Shown: positions 33,435 through 43,138, numbered from the stretch's first letter. The stretch is DNA of 64,000 bases from Streptomyces fradiae (GCF_041270065.1 NZ_CP065958.1:2046001-2110000), one strand, 5' to 3'. The notes: generated by a model from the sequence alone, not told the origin. Translations and numbers: made by a program.

Positions 33435-33836
33435 ATGCAGTCGAGCGCCACGGTCCTGGTCTACAGCGACGACGCGAACACCCGCGCCCAGGTCCGCCTC
33501 GCGGCCGGGCGCCGGCCCGCCGCCGACGTTCCCCCGGTCGAGTTCGTGGAGTGCGCGACGTTGCCGGCGGTGCTCGACGCCCTGGACGCGGGCGGCATCG
33601 ACGTGTGCGTGCTCGACGGCGAGGCCGTCCCGGCCGGCGGCATGGGCGTGTGCCGGCAGATCAAGGACGAGATCTTCCGCTGCCCGCCGGTGCTGCTGCT
33701 CATCGGCCGCCCCCAGGACGCCTGGCTGGCCACCTGGAGCCGCGCGGACGCCGCGGTCACCCTTCCGGTGGAACCGGTCGAGTTCGCGGCGTCCCTGGCG
33801 GGCCTGCTGCGCGCACGGCTCTCGATCGACGCGTAG
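33435..33836 (+). CDS. Orphan receiver-like protein, incomplete phosphorylation site
   Basis: 133 aa, a single CheY-like fold. Asp12-Asp13 (VYSDD) and a candidate phospho-acceptor Asp61 (CVLDGE) are present. The conserved lysine before the last strand is absent (VTLPVEP where 'KP' is normal), so it may be a pseudo-receiver. There is no DNA-binding or output domain. GGAGG lies four bases before the ATG. It is divergent from ctaE and sits between the two respiratory operons. What it partners with is unknown. Confidence 0.82.
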   Translation: MQSSATVLVYSDDANTRAQVRLAAGRRPAADVPPVEFVECATLPAVLDALDAGGIDVCVLDGEAVPAGGMGVCRQIKDEIFRCPPVLLLIGRPQDAWLATWSRADAAVTLPVEPVEFAASLAGLLRARLSIDA

Positions 33837-33848
33837 CACCCGTACGGG

Positions 33849-35105
33849 CTAGAGGGACGGCCGCAGGCGGGCCTTGGCGTCCTCGGTGGCCGTGGGGTTG
33901 GCGGCGTCGGTCACCAGGGCGCTGCCGGCCCGCCACTTCTGCCACGGCAGGTTCCAGTCGCCGAAGCCGTTGCCGAAGGTGTCCATCATCTCGCCCTCGC
34001 TGTTGACGACGCGGACGATGTCGCCCGGGCGCACGTTCTCGTAGAACCAGGCCGCGTTGCCGGTCGACATGCCGACACAGCCGTGGCTGACGTTGGCGAC
34101 GCCCTGGGAGCCCACCGACCAGGGGGCGGCGTGCACGTACTCGCCGCTCCAGGTGACCCGGGTGGCGTAGTAGACGGGCAGGTCGTACGAGTCAGAGCTG
34201 CCCTCCGCGATGCCGATGCTGGTGCCCCGCATCCGGACGTAGTACTCCTTGCCGAGCACCACTTTGATCCCGTTTCGGGTGGAGAAGCCCGGTTTTCCGG
34301 TGGTCACCGGAATGGTGTTGATCACTTCTCCGTTGCGCCGCACCGTCATGTAGTGGGAACCGGCGTCCGCGACGGCCTCGATCCGGTCGCCGATGGTCAG
34401 CTTGAGCGGCTTGGAGGCGCCGCCGTAGAGCTTGTCGCCGACCTTGAGGCCGTCCAGGTTGCCGCTGACCGAGACGGTCGCGCCGGTGGGCCAGTACTCC
34501 TTCGGACGGAAGTGCAGCTTCTTGTCGTCCACCCAGTACCAGGCGCCCTCCACGGCCGGGGTGGAGCGGACCTTGAGGGCCCGTTCGACCACCGCGCGGG
34601 CCGCCTTGTCCTTCACCGGGAGGCTCAGCTCGGCGGTGATGGGCTGCCCGACGCCGTACGTGCCCGCCTCGGGGCCGAACGCGACGGTGAGGGCCCGTTT
34701 GGCCGGTGCCGTCTCGAACGTGAACGTACGGGCTCCCGGGGCGCCGTCCTCGTCCTCGGTGGCCACCTGGACGGTGTAGCGGGCGCCGGCCGCCAGAGCG
34801 GCCGTGGAGCGCCACTTCTGGCCGTCGGCGGTGAGCTCGCCCGCCAGGTGGTGCCCGGACGCGTCGGTGGCGGTGACGTCGGTGATCCGCCCGTCGTCGT
34901 CCTTGACGGTGATCTCCAGGGGCTTCTCGGGGTCGGCCTTCTTCCCGTCGCCGGGCGCGTTGAAGGCGATCTCGTCGGCCGCGTCGTAGGGCCTCGCCGA
35001 CAGCGGATGGTCCCCGCCGCCCGCGCACGCCGTGACGCCCGCCGTGACGGTGAGGGCCAGAAGGGTGCAGCTCAGAACAGTCCGAATGCGCGGCGTGTCG
35101 TTCAT
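33849..35105 (-). CDS. L,D-transpeptidase lipoprotein (YkuD family)
   Basis: 418 aa. The signal peptide with lipobox VTAC (Cys about 27) anchors it outside. Two Ig-like domains (about 55-145 and 150-250) come before the YkuD catalytic domain, whose active-site string is HAAPWSVGSQGVANVSHGCV (His and Cys). It makes 3-3 cross-links in peptidoglycan, like mycobacterial LdtMt2, which shares this Ig-Ig-YkuD layout. The gene is convergent with the receiver gene and separated from the ctaF terminator by about 50 bp. Confidence 0.93.
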   Translation of the reverse strand: MNDTPRIRTVLSCTLLALTVTAGVTACAGGGDHPLSARPYDAADEIAFNAPGDGKKADPEKPLEITVKDDDGRITDVTATDASGHHLAGELTADGQKWRSTAALAAGARYTVQVATEDEDGAPGARTFTFETAPAKRALTVAFGPEAGTYGVGQPITAELSLPVKDKAARAVVERALKVRSTPAVEGAWYWVDDKKLHFRPKEYWPTGATVSVSGNLDGLKVGDKLYGGASKPLKLTIGDRIEAVADAGSHYMTVRRNGEVINTIPVTTGKPGFSTRNGIKVVLGKEYYVRMRGTSIGIAEGSSDSYDLPVYYATRVTWSGEYVHAAPWSVGSQGVANVSHGCVGMSTGNAAWFYENVRPGDIVRVVNSEGEMMDTFGNGFGDWNLPWQKWRAGSALVTDAANPTATEDAKARLRPSL

Positions 35106-35156
35106 GACCTCACGCTAAGAACAATCCTCGCGCGCGGCGCGCCGAGCGTGCCAAAA

Positions 35157-35200
35157 GAGGGGCCCGGCCGCTTCGTCGGAACGAAGTGACCGGGCCCCTC
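35157..35200 (-). terminator. Terminator of the ctaCDF operon
   Basis: Outer perfect 11-bp arms gaggggcccgg / ccgggcccctc (35157-35167, 35190-35200) enclose a second cgcttcgt/acgaagtg stem with one G-U pair. Confidence 0.85.
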
Positions 35201-35216
35201 GGGGTGTTACGGGGTG

Positions 35217-35615
35217 CTACTGGTTCTGGTTCTCACCACGGTAGAACTCGAAGACCCAGCCCCAGATGCCGACCAGGATGAGCGGCGCCGAGAAGTACAG
35301 GATCCACCAGCCCATCGCGATGGCGAGGAAGGCGAGCGCACCGCCGACGGCCAGCGAGAGCGGCTGCCAGCTGTGGGGGGCGAAGAAGCCCACCTCGCCG
35401 GCCTCGTCCGCGACGTCGGCCTCCTTGTTGTCCTGCGCCATGGCGTCGACCCGCCGGGCCGTGAAGGCCAGGTAGTAGCCGATCATGATGCAGAGACCGA
35501 ACGCCAGGAACAGCGCCGTCGTGCCGACCGGCTCCTTCGACCACACGCCATAGACGATCGCCATGGCGAGGACGAAGACGCTCAGCCAGATGAACATCTT
35601 GCCCTGGATCTTCAC
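35217..35615 (-). CDS. ctaF: Cytochrome c oxidase subunit IV, actinobacterial type
   Basis: 132 aa with four hydrophobic helices (about 8-24, 32-50, 88-105, 107-125). The acidic [12 protein letters not shown] loop between helices 2 and 3 and the ending [10 protein letters not shown] are typical of the actinobacterial subunit IV (CtaF). It overlaps ctaD by ATGA and is the last gene of the ctaC-ctaD-ctaF operon. Confidence 0.95.
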   Translation of the reverse strand: MKIQGKMFIWLSVFVLAMAIVYGVWSKEPVGTTALFLAFGLCIMIGYYLAFTARRVDAMAQDNKEADVADEAGEVGFFAPHSWQPLSLAVGGALAFLAIAMGWWILYFSAPLILVGIWGWVFEFYRGENQNQ

Positions 35616-37348
35616 TTGCCGGCCTCCTTGCCGCCGCTGAGGGCCGCCACCTCGTGAGGCTTGTTCTCGAGCTGGTCGAGAGCCGCGATCTCAGGGTGGT
35701 GCAGGTCGAACGCCGGGGATTCGGAACGGATCCGCGGCAGGGTGAGGAAGTTGTGCCGCGGCGGCGGGCAGGACGTCGCCCACTCGAGCGAACGGCCGTA
35801 GCCCCACGGGTCGTCGACCTCGATCTTCTTGCCGTACTTGGCGGTCTTCCACACGTTGTACATGAACGGAAGCATCGACAGGCCGAGCAGGAAGGAGCTG
35901 ATCGTCGAGATCGTGTTCAGCGTGGTGAAGCCGTCGGCCTCGAGGTAGTCCGCGTAACGACGCGGCATGCCCTCGGCACCGAGCCAGTGCTGCACCAGGA
36001 ACGTGCCGTGGAAGCCCACGAACAGCGTCCAGAAGGTCATCTTGCCGAGGCGCTCGTCCAGCATCTTGCCGGTGAACTTCGGCCACCAGAAGTGGAAGCC
36101 GGAGAACATCGCGAAGACCACGGTGCCGAAGATGACGTAGTGGAAGTGCGCCACGACGAAGTACGAGTCGGAGACGTGGAAGTCCATCGGGGGCGAGGCC
36201 AGGATGACGCCGGTCAGACCACCGAAGGTGAAGGTGATCAGGAAGCCGACGGCCCACAGCATCGGGGTCTCGAAGGACAGCGAGCCCTTCCACATCGTTC
36301 CGATCCAGTTGAAGAACTTCACACCGGTCGGTACGGCGATGAGGAACGTCATGAAGGAGAAGAACGGCAGGAGCACACCGCCGGTGACGTACATGTGGTG
36401 GGCCCACACGGTCACGGACAGACCGGCGATCGCGATGGTCGCGGCCACCAGACCGATGTAACCGAACATCGGCTTGCGGCTGAAGACCGGGATGACCTCG
36501 GAGATGATGCCGAAGAAGGGCAAGGCGATGATGTACACCTCTGGGTGTCCGAAGAACCAGAAGAGGTGTTGCCACAGCAGGGCGCCGCCGTTGGCCGCGT
36601 CGAAGACATGGGCACCGAACTTGCGGTCCGCCTCCAGGGCGAACAGCGCGGCCGCCAGGACCGGGAAGGCCAGCAGGACCAGGACACCGGTCAGCAGCAC
36701 GTTCCAGGTGAAGATCGGCATGCGGAACATCGTCATGCCCGGAGCGCGCATGCAGATGATCGTGGTGATGAAGTTGACCGAGCCGAGGATCGTGCCGAAG
36801 CCGGAGAAGGCCAGACCCATGATCCACATGTCGGCGCCGACACCCGGCGAGCGGACCGCGTCCGACAGCGGGGAGTAGGCGAACCAGCCGAAGTCGGCGG
36901 CACCCTGCGGGGTGAGGAAGCCGGCCACGGCGATGATCGAGCCGAACAGGTAGAGCCAGTAGGCGAACATGTTCAGCCGCGGGAACGCCACGTCGGGCGC
37001 GCCGATCTGCAGCGGCATGATCCAGTTCGCGAAGCCGGCGAACAGCGGCGTCGCGAACATCAGCAGCATGATCGTGCCGTGCATCGTGAACGCCTGGTTG
37101 AACTGCTCGTTCGACATGATCTGCGTACCCGGACGGGCCAGCTCGGCGCGCATGAAGAGCGCCATGAGGCCGCCGATGATGAAGAACACGAACGAGGTGA
37201 CCAGGTACATCGTGCCGATGGTCTTGTGGTCGGTGGTGGTCAGCCACTTCACCACGACGTTGCCGGGCTGCTTGCGGCGTACCGGGAGCTCGTTCTCGTA
37301 CGAGTCCTCAGCCGCGGCCGCACCCTGGGGTTCGTTGAGGATGCTCAC
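35612..37348 (-). CDS. ctaD: Cytochrome c oxidase subunit I
   Basis: 578 aa with about 12 membrane helices. It reduces O2 to water and pumps protons. CuB and haem ligands are seen in [12 protein letters not shown] (His with the cross-linked Tyr), [10 protein letters not shown] and [14 protein letters not shown]. The GTG start at 37348 overlaps the ctaC stop by GTGA, and its own stop overlaps ctaF. The C-terminal ~50 residues are hydrophilic, as in other actinobacterial subunits. Confidence 0.98.
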   Translation of the reverse strand: MSILNEPQGAAAAEDSYENELPVRRKQPGNVVVKWLTTTDHKTIGTMYLVTSFVFFIIGGLMALFMRAELARPGTQIMSNEQFNQAFTMHGTIMLLMFATPLFAGFANWIMPLQIGAPDVAFPRLNMFAYWLYLFGSIIAVAGFLTPQGAADFGWFAYSPLSDAVRSPGVGADMWIMGLAFSGFGTILGSVNFITTIICMRAPGMTMFRMPIFTWNVLLTGVLVLLAFPVLAAALFALEADRKFGAHVFDAANGGALLWQHLFWFFGHPEVYIIALPFFGIISEVIPVFSRKPMFGYIGLVAATIAIAGLSVTVWAHHMYVTGGVLLPFFSFMTFLIAVPTGVKFFNWIGTMWKGSLSFETPMLWAVGFLITFTFGGLTGVILASPPMDFHVSDSYFVVAHFHYVIFGTVVFAMFSGFHFWWPKFTGKMLDERLGKMTFWTLFVGFHGTFLVQHWLGAEGMPRRYADYLEADGFTTLNTISTISSFLLGLSMLPFMYNVWKTAKYGKKIEVDDPWGYGRSLEWATSCPPPRHNFLTLPRIRSESPAFDLHHPEIAALDQLENKPHEVAALSGGKEAGK

Positions 37349-38340
37349 AGTTGGTTCTTCTCCGCATTCCGAGCCGGGTCCGTCTGCTCAATGCCGGACG
37401 GGATGTAGCCGGTCTGCCCCTTCTCCGCCAGCTCCTTCAGGTGCTGCTGGTAGCGCTCCGGAGAGACCACCTTGACGTTGAAGAGCATCCGGGAGTGGTC
37501 GACACCACAGAGCTCGGCGCACTTGCCGAGGAAGGTGCCTTCCTGCGTCGGGGTGACCTCGAAGGCGTTGGTGTGACCCGGGATGACGTCCTGCTTCATG
37601 AGGAACGGGACCACCCAGAAGGAGTGGATGACGTCACGCGAGGTCAGGACGAAGCGGACCTTCTCGCCCTTCGGCAGCCACAGGGTCGGGCCCGGGTTGC
37701 CGGTCTGCGGGTTCCGGGTGCCGGGGATGCCGGCGTCGTAGACGCCGCCCGCGTTCGCCGGGAACTGGTCCTTGTACTTGTCCGGGATCGCCGCGAGGTT
37801 CGGGGCCTTCTTGGCGTCACCGGTCACGCCCGGCACGTTCTCGATGTAGTTGAAGCCCCAGCTCCACTGGTAGCCGACCACGTTGACCGTGTGCGCCGGC
37901 TTCGGGGTGAGCTCGAGGAGCTTCGACTCGTCGCGCGCGGTGAAGTAGAAGAGCACCGAGACGATGATGAGCGGGGTGACCGTGTACAGCGCCTCGATCG
38001 GCATGTTGTACCGGGTCTGCGGAGGTACCTCGACCTTGGTACGGCTGCGCCGGTGGAAGATGGTGGCCCACAGGATGAGGCCCCACACCAGGATGCCGGT
38101 GAGGAGGGCGGCGGCCCAGGAGCCCTGCCACAGGGAGAGGATCCGCGGAGCCTCTTCCGTGACGGGGGTGGGCATGCCAAGGCGGGGGAAGTCTTCCCAG
38201 TTGTACGAGCAACCGGTGGCTGTCGCCAGGATCAGGCCCGCAGTCAGCACCTGCGGCAGCTTCCGCCGCATCGGGCGCCGAGACGTGGGGGTACCGCCCG
38301 CGCCTCGGCTGCGGGGGAGGTCGGAGCCGTTGGGACTCAC
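37345..38340 (-). CDS. ctaC: Cytochrome c oxidase subunit II
   Basis: 331 aa from GTG 38340, with GGGAAGG seven bases upstream. The N-terminus is a lipoprotein-type signal (ATATGCSYN), followed by two membrane helices (about 85-110 and 130-150) and a cupredoxin domain. The CuA ligands lie in SRDVIHSFW (His) and [13 protein letters not shown] (two Cys, His, Met). It accepts electrons from QcrC. An inverted repeat overlaps its putative -10 region (38430-38460). Head of the ctaCDF operon. Confidence 0.96.
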   Translation of the reverse strand: MSPNGSDLPRSRGAGGTPTSRRPMRRKLPQVLTAGLILATATGCSYNWEDFPRLGMPTPVTEEAPRILSLWQGSWAAALLTGILVWGLILWATIFHRRSRTKVEVPPQTRYNMPIEALYTVTPLIIVSVLFYFTARDESKLLELTPKPAHTVNVVGYQWSWGFNYIENVPGVTGDAKKAPNLAAIPDKYKDQFPANAGGVYDAGIPGTRNPQTGNPGPTLWLPKGEKVRFVLTSRDVIHSFWVVPFLMKQDVIPGHTNAFEVTPTQEGTFLGKCAELCGVDHSRMLFNVKVVSPERYQQHLKELAEKGQTGYIPSGIEQTDPARNAEKNQL

Positions 38341-38429
38341 GTAGCGCCTTCCCGAGAGTCTCGGCCCGCGTAGGTCGGCTGCCACGGCCGTCCGTCTCGC
38401 TGGTCGGTCGCCGCCCCGGCCGCGGGCAG

Positions 38430-38460
38430 GGGTTTGGATGTTTATGCGGACCAAACCCTA
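38430..38460 (-). promoter_or_regulatory. Putative ctaC promoter and operator
   Basis: Arms gggtttgg (38430-38437) and ccaaaccc (38451-38458) are exact inverted repeats 13 bp apart. A TAGGGT -10-like hexamer (reverse strand, 38455-38460) overlaps the right arm, so a protein bound here would block transcription of the cta operon. No clear -35. Confidence 0.5.
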
Positions 38461-38667
38461 CTGGACGCTATTTGGGGTCGCGCGGGGAGGGTGCCCAACG
38501 CGCCGTCCGAGTCCCCGAAGGGGTGGAGTCCCGGCTTCCGGGCGGGTGCCGGGCAGGGCCGACCGGCGGTGCGGGCCGGGCTTCTGACGGGGCGTCGCGG
38601 TCGGGTCTGTCCGGCGGATCAGGGTCGGGACAGGCCCGCGCCGGGGCGGCGGGGATAGCGTGGGCGG

Positions 38668-40056
38668 ATGCCGTACTTCGACGCCGCTTCCGCTGCTCCG
38701 CTGCACCCCGTGGCCCGTCAGGCGCTGCTCGCCTCCCTTGACGAGGGCTGGGCCGACCCGGCCCGGCTGTACCGGGAGGGGCGGCGGGCCCGGCTGCTGC
38801 TCGACGCCGCCCGGGAGGCCGCGGCGGAGGCGGTGGGCTGTCGGCCCGACGAGCTCGTGTTCACTCCTTCGGGGACGCGCGCGGTTCACGCGGGGATCTC
38901 CGGCGCGCTCGCCGGGCGTCGGCGTGTCGGGGACCGGCTCGTGGTGTCGGCGGTCGAACACTCCTCCGTCCTGCACGCCGGCGAGACGCACGCGGCGGCG
39001 GGCGGCACGGTGACCGAGGTGCCGGTGGACCGCTCCGGGGCGGTGGACCCGGCGGTCTTCGCGGCCGCGCTCGACTCCCGTACCGCACTGGCCTGTCTGC
39101 AGTCCGCCAATCACGAGGTGGGCACCGAGCAGCCGGTGGCCGAGGTGGCCGCGGCCTGTACGGCGGCCGGGGTGCCGCTGCTCGTGGACGCGGCGCAGTC
39201 GCTCGGCTGGGGACCGGTGCCGGCGGGCTGGTCGCTGCTCGCGGCGAGCGCGCACAAGTGGGGCGGGCCGTCGGGGGTGGGGCTGCTCGCGGTGCGCAAG
39301 GGTGTCCGGTTCGCCCCGCAAGGTCCGTCGGACGAGCGGGAGTCGGGGCGGGCGCCGGGCTTCGAGAACCTGCCGGGGATCGTGGCGGCGGCGGCCTCGC
39401 TGCGGGCGGTACGGGCGGAGGCGGCGGCCGAGTCGGCGCGGCTGCGGGCGCTCGTGGACCGGATCCGGGCACGGGTGCCGGAGCTGGTGCCGGACGTGGA
39501 GGTGGTGGGCGACCCGGTGCGCCGGCTCCCCCATCTCGTCACCTTCTCCTGTCTCTATGTCGACGGGGAGACCCTGCTCTCGGGTCTCGACCGGGAGGGT
39601 TTCTCCGTTTCGTCCGGTTCGTCGTGCACGAGTTCGACCCTGACGCCCAGCCATGTGCTGCGCGCGATGGGGGTGCTGAGCGAGGGGAACGTCCGGGTGT
39701 CGCTGCCGGCCGGGACGACGGAGGAGGACGTGGACCGCTTCCTCGCGGTGCTGCCCGGGGTGGTGGCCGGGGTGCGCGAGCGGCTCGGCGCCCCGGCGTC
39801 GATGTTCGCCGCGCCCGTGGAGACGGCGGACACCCTCCTTGTCGACGCCCTCGGACGGCGCTGCCCGATCCCGGTGATCGAGCTGGCCAAGGTCATCGGC
39901 GACGTCCCGGTGGGCGGCACGGTCACGGTCCTCTCGGACGACGGGGCGGCGCGCCTGGACATCCCGGCCTGGTGCGAGATGCGGGGTCAGGAGTACGTGG
40001 GCGAGGAGCCCTCGCCGAAGGGCGGCACGGCGTACGTGGTGCGGCGGGTGTCCTGA
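38668..40056 (+). CDS. Cysteine desulfurase fused to a TusA-type sulfurtransferase
   Basis: 462 aa. Residues about 1-375 are an IscS/NifS-like desulfurase: PLP Lys197 in SAHKWGG, His98 in VEHSS, Asp174 in LLVDAAQS, and the persulfide Cys320 in SSGSSCTSS. Residues about 388-460 are a TusA domain with the sulfur-accepting Cys399 in RRCPIP. One chain can take sulfur from cysteine and pass it to its own TusA, feeding tRNA thiolation or other sulfur-requiring steps. TAGCGT (38656-38661) ends six bases before the ATG, a leaderless geometry. Divergent from ctaC, which shares its upstream region. Confidence 0.93.
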   Translation: MPYFDAASAAPLHPVARQALLASLDEGWADPARLYREGRRARLLLDAAREAAAEAVGCRPDELVFTPSGTRAVHAGISGALAGRRRVGDRLVVSAVEHSSVLHAGETHAAAGGTVTEVPVDRSGAVDPAVFAAALDSRTALACLQSANHEVGTEQPVAEVAAACTAAGVPLLVDAAQSLGWGPVPAGWSLLAASAHKWGGPSGVGLLAVRKGVRFAPQGPSDERESGRAPGFENLPGIVAAAASLRAVRAEAAAESARLRALVDRIRARVPELVPDVEVVGDPVRRLPHLVTFSCLYVDGETLLSGLDREGFSVSSGSSCTSSTLTPSHVLRAMGVLSEGNVRVSLPAGTTEEDVDRFLAVLPGVVAGVRERLGAPASMFAAPVETADTLLVDALGRRCPIPVIELAKVIGDVPVGGTVTVLSDDGAARLDIPAWCEMRGQEYVGEEPSPKGGTAYVVRRVS

Positions 40057-40061
40057 CGACG

Positions 40062-40096
40062 CCGGAGCCCCGGGGCGCGCGGCCCCGGGGCTCCGG
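40062..40096. terminator. Bidirectional terminator
   Basis: Perfect 15-bp arms ccggagccccggggc / gccccggggctccgg around a five-base loop, between converging genes. Confidence 0.9.
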
Positions 40097-40125
40097 TGTG
40101 CTGTCCGTACCGATCAGGCCGGGTG

Positions 40126-41100
40126 TCAGGCCAGGTGCGCCTGGACCTCGGCGGCGGCCTCGTCGCCGTAGGCCTTGGTGAAGCGGTCCATGAAGTTGGC
40201 GCGGCGCAGGGTGTACTCCTGGGTGCCCAGGGTCTCGATCACCAGGGTGGCGAGCATGCAGCCGACCTGGGCGGCGCGCTCCAGGCCGACGCCCCAGGAC
40301 AGACCGGTCAGGAAGCCGGCGCGGAAGGCGTCGCCGACACCGGTCGGGTCGACCTTGGCCTCCTCCTCCGGGCAGCCGACCTCGATCGGGTCCTCGCCGA
40401 CCCGCTCGATGCGCACGCCGCGCGAGCCGAGGGTGGTGACGCGGTGCCCGACGCGGCCGAGGATCTCCTCCTCGGTCCAGCCGGTCTTCGACTCGATGAG
40501 GCCCTTCTCGTACTCGTTGGAGAAGAGGTAGGTCGCCCCGTCCAGGAGGGTGCGGATCTCCTCGCCGTCCATGCGCGCGATCTGCTGCGAGAAGTCGGCG
40601 GCGAAGGGGATCGCGCGGGTCCGGCACTCCTCGGTGTGGCGCAGCATCGCCTCGGGGTCGTCGGCGCCGATGAGGACCAGGTCGAGGCCGCCCACGCGGT
40701 CGGCGACGGCCTTGAGCTCGATCAGCCGGGCCTCGCTCATGGCGCCGGTGTAGAAGGAGCCGATCTGGTTGTGGTCCGAGTCCGTGGTGCACACGAAGCG
40801 GGCGGTGTGCAGGACCTCGGAGATGCGGACCGAGCCGGTGTCGACGCCGTGCCGGTCGAGCCAGGCGCGGTACTCGTCGAAGTCGAAGCCGGCGGCGCCG
40901 ACGAGCACCGGCCGGCCGCCGAGCTGGCCCATGCCGAAGGAGATGTTCGCCGCGACGCCACCCCGGCGGACGTCGAGGTTGTCGACGAGGAACGACAACG
41001 AGACCGTGTGGAGCTGGTCCGCCACGAGCTGGTCGGCGAACCGGCCCGGGAAGGTCATGAGGTGGTCGGTGGCGATGGAGCCGGTGACTGCGATACGCAC
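40126..41100 (-). CDS. adoK: Adenosine kinase (PfkB family)
   Basis: 324 aa. It phosphorylates adenosine to AMP for purine salvage. PfkB signatures are RRGGVAANISFGMGQLGG near residue 45 and DPTGVGDAFRAGF with the catalytic Asp near 265. The N-terminal VTGSIATDHLMTFPGRF and middle HTARFVCTTD strings closely resemble M. tuberculosis adenosine kinase (Rv2202c), so the name is given in preference to ribokinase or fructokinase. GTG 41100 follows AGGAG. Single gene, convergent with the desulfurase fusion. Confidence 0.87.
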   Translation of the reverse strand: MRIAVTGSIATDHLMTFPGRFADQLVADQLHTVSLSFLVDNLDVRRGGVAANISFGMGQLGGRPVLVGAAGFDFDEYRAWLDRHGVDTGSVRISEVLHTARFVCTTDSDHNQIGSFYTGAMSEARLIELKAVADRVGGLDLVLIGADDPEAMLRHTEECRTRAIPFAADFSQQIARMDGEEIRTLLDGATYLFSNEYEKGLIESKTGWTEEEILGRVGHRVTTLGSRGVRIERVGEDPIEVGCPEEEAKVDPTGVGDAFRAGFLTGLSWGVGLERAAQVGCMLATLVIETLGTQEYTLRRANFMDRFTKAYGDEAAAEVQAHLA

Positions 41101-41173
41101 GGCTGAACGCTCCTGTGGAAAGGGACGGCGATGACGGTTCACGCTACCCGGTGCGGAGGGTGGAAGCCGAACA

Positions 41174-41205
41174 GGGGAAACTACCCCAGAGTAGGGCTTT
41201 TCCCC
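41174..41205. promoter_or_regulatory. Inverted-repeat element upstream of adoK and a small ORF
   Basis: Between the two divergent genes, gggga..ttcccc arms enclose ctac-cccaga-gtag. The inner ctac/gtag dyad looks like an operator half-site pair. Which regulator binds is unknown. Confidence 0.35.
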
Positions 41206-41233
41206 GAAGCCGGACCGTGCGTACGGTGCCGCC

Positions 41234-41440
41234 ATGACCACGTACCCCGCTCCTCGTGAGCGCCAGGAGTCCGAGTTCAGCCTCGCGGAGCTGTGCGGTG
41301 ACGGCGCGCGGATGGCCCCGCACTGGGTGACGCCGGCCACCTCGTCGGCCGCGCCGGTCTCCCCCGCACTGATCCACGGCGTCCGGGTCCCGGAGGATTC
41401 CGCCCGGCTGATCGCGGCCACCGCGGAGTACGGGGCGTAG
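41234..41440 (+). CDS. Small hypothetical protein
   Basis: 68 aa, no signal peptide or membrane segment. It starts MTTYPAPRERQESEFSLAEL and ends in a helix (SARLIAATAEYGA). TACGGT (41222-41227) ends six bases before the ATG and there is no ribosome site, which fits a leaderless mRNA. Codon third-position bias supports it being real. Function unknown; divergent from adoK. Confidence 0.6.
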   Translation: MTTYPAPRERQESEFSLAELCGDGARMAPHWVTPATSSAAPVSPALIHGVRVPEDSARLIAATAEYGA

Positions 41441-41549
41441 CCGGGCGCAGCCCGAACGGGGCCGGCTCTGGAGCGCGCGGAACCGTCCGGGCGCCGCCCC
41501 CGTCCCAGAGGTGTCTTCCGCAGGGATGCCACATCTGGAGGAGCGCGCG

Positions 41550-43058
41550 GTGAGCAGCAGTACGGAGACGGAGAACCGGCCGGGGAGGCGCGGTCCGCTT
41601 CTCGTCGCCTCGGTGGCGGCGGGAGTGCTTCTCGTGGGCGGCGGGGGCGTGTACTACGCCGCGACCGCGTCGGGCGACGGCAGCGGTACGGCGGGCGCGG
41701 GCGCCGCGAAGGACGCGGCCGCCGCTCCCCCGCCGCTGAAGCTGGGCGGTGCGGACACCGGCGGCCCCGGGATCGCCCCGGGCGAGCCCGACCCGGGCGG
41801 CGGTCCGGACGGCACCGTCTACGAAGCCAAGGGCCCCCTCCCCCACGGGCCCTCCTCGGCCGCGGTCCACCGGCCCGAGGGCCGGGTCACCTCGGCGGAG
41901 GTGACCCGGCTGGCCGCGGCGCTCGGCCTGCGGGGCGAGCCGCGGCTGATCGGCGAGGTGTGGCGGCTCGACCCGGAGAAGGACACCACGGGGCTGCGTC
42001 TCGACGTGTCCGCGAAGGCACCGGGCAGCTGGACGCTGAGCCGGTACGACGGCGGGCCGGTCGGCGACTCCTGCCTCAAGGGCAAGGCGTGTCCGCCGCC
42101 GGGCGAGGCCAAGCCTCCGACGGGCGGCGGTTCTCCGGTGAGCGAGGCGGCGGCCCGGGCGGCCGCGGCCCCGGTCCTGAAGGCGATCGGCCAGGACGAC
42201 GCCAAGGTGGACGCGAGCCAGGTGATGAACGGCTCGGAGCGGGTGGTGAACGCCGACCCGGTGGTGGGCGGGCTGCCCACCTACGGCTGGTCGACCGGCC
42301 TCCACATCGGCCCGGACGGCTCGGTCGTGGCCGGCAGCGGACGGCTCAAGGAGCCGGCGAAGGGCGACACGTATCCGGTGGTCGGCGCGGAGAAGGCGCT
42401 CGCCGAGCTGAACGAGGCCTCGAAGAGCACCGGCCCGGTCGGCATCGGCGGCTGCGCCACGGACCCGCCGGCGAGCACGGACGGGCAGCCGGGCGGAAAG
42501 CCGGGGCTGCCGGGCGGGAAGCCGGGCGTCGCGCCGGACGCGCCCTGCCAGACCACGGTCGACACGGCGCCCCCGACCGTGGTGGAGGTGACCGGGGCGC
42601 GGTTCGGTCTGGCCGCGCAGTACGTGGACGGCGAGCAGGTGCTCGTACCGGCCTGGCTGTTCGAGGCGCGGGCGAAGGCGGACGCGAAGCCGTACACGGT
42701 GGCGCGGACGGCAGTGGACGCCCGCTACCTGGCCCCGCCGGCCAAGCCCTCCCCCGCGCCCACGACGCCGCCGGACCAGGGCACGGCGCCGGTCCGGCAG
42801 ATCACCTCGTTCACGGTGGACCCCGGCGGCCGGAAGCTGTCGGTGACCTTCTGGGGCGGGGTGTGCAGCGACTACACGGTGACGGCCGAGGAGAGCCCGC
42901 GGCAGGTCGTGGTGCGGATCGCGGAGCGGGCCAAGGAGCCGGGGCGGGCCTGCATCATGGTGGCCGTCGAGATCACCCGTACGGTGACGCTCCAGGCGCC
43001 GCTGGGCGACCGCCCGGTGGTGGACGGGGCGAGCAACGAGGCGGTGCCGCGGCCGTAG
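41550..43058 (+). CDS. Membrane-anchored extracytoplasmic protein, unknown function
   Basis: 502 aa from GTG 41550, supported by GGAGGAG six bases upstream. A short cytoplasmic tail, one hydrophobic helix (about 18-40) and a large outer region follow. That region begins with Gly/Pro-rich linker, then alpha/beta segments with a probable disulfide pair (SCLKGKAC), a GGKPGLPGGKPG repeat and Pro/Ala linkers before the C-terminal ~90 residues. I do not recognise a domain. A 21-bp hairpin terminator follows. Confidence 0.8.
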   Translation: MSSSTETENRPGRRGPLLVASVAAGVLLVGGGGVYYAATASGDGSGTAGAGAAKDAAAAPPPLKLGGADTGGPGIAPGEPDPGGGPDGTVYEAKGPLPHGPSSAAVHRPEGRVTSAEVTRLAAALGLRGEPRLIGEVWRLDPEKDTTGLRLDVSAKAPGSWTLSRYDGGPVGDSCLKGKACPPPGEAKPPTGGGSPVSEAAARAAAAPVLKAIGQDDAKVDASQVMNGSERVVNADPVVGGLPTYGWSTGLHIGPDGSVVAGSGRLKEPAKGDTYPVVGAEKALAELNEASKSTGPVGIGGCATDPPASTDGQPGGKPGLPGGKPGVAPDAPCQTTVDTAPPTVVEVTGARFGLAAQYVDGEQVLVPAWLFEARAKADAKPYTVARTAVDARYLAPPAKPSPAPTTPPDQGTAPVRQITSFTVDPGGRKLSVTFWGGVCSDYTVTAEESPRQVVVRIAERAKEPGRACIMVAVEITRTVTLQAPLGDRPVVDGASNEAVPRP

Positions 43059-43082
43059 GCCGCCCGTGACGACGGCGGAACG

Positions 43083-43127
43083 CGCGAAGAGGGTGGCACC
43101 CGGGGTCCGGGTGCCACCCTCTTCGCG
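43083..43127. terminator. Strong bidirectional terminator
   Basis: Perfect 21-bp arms (43083-43103 and 43107-43127) around a three-base loop, between converging genes (stops at 43058 and 43139). Confidence 0.95.
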
Positions 43128-43138
43128 TGCGGTGTGGC

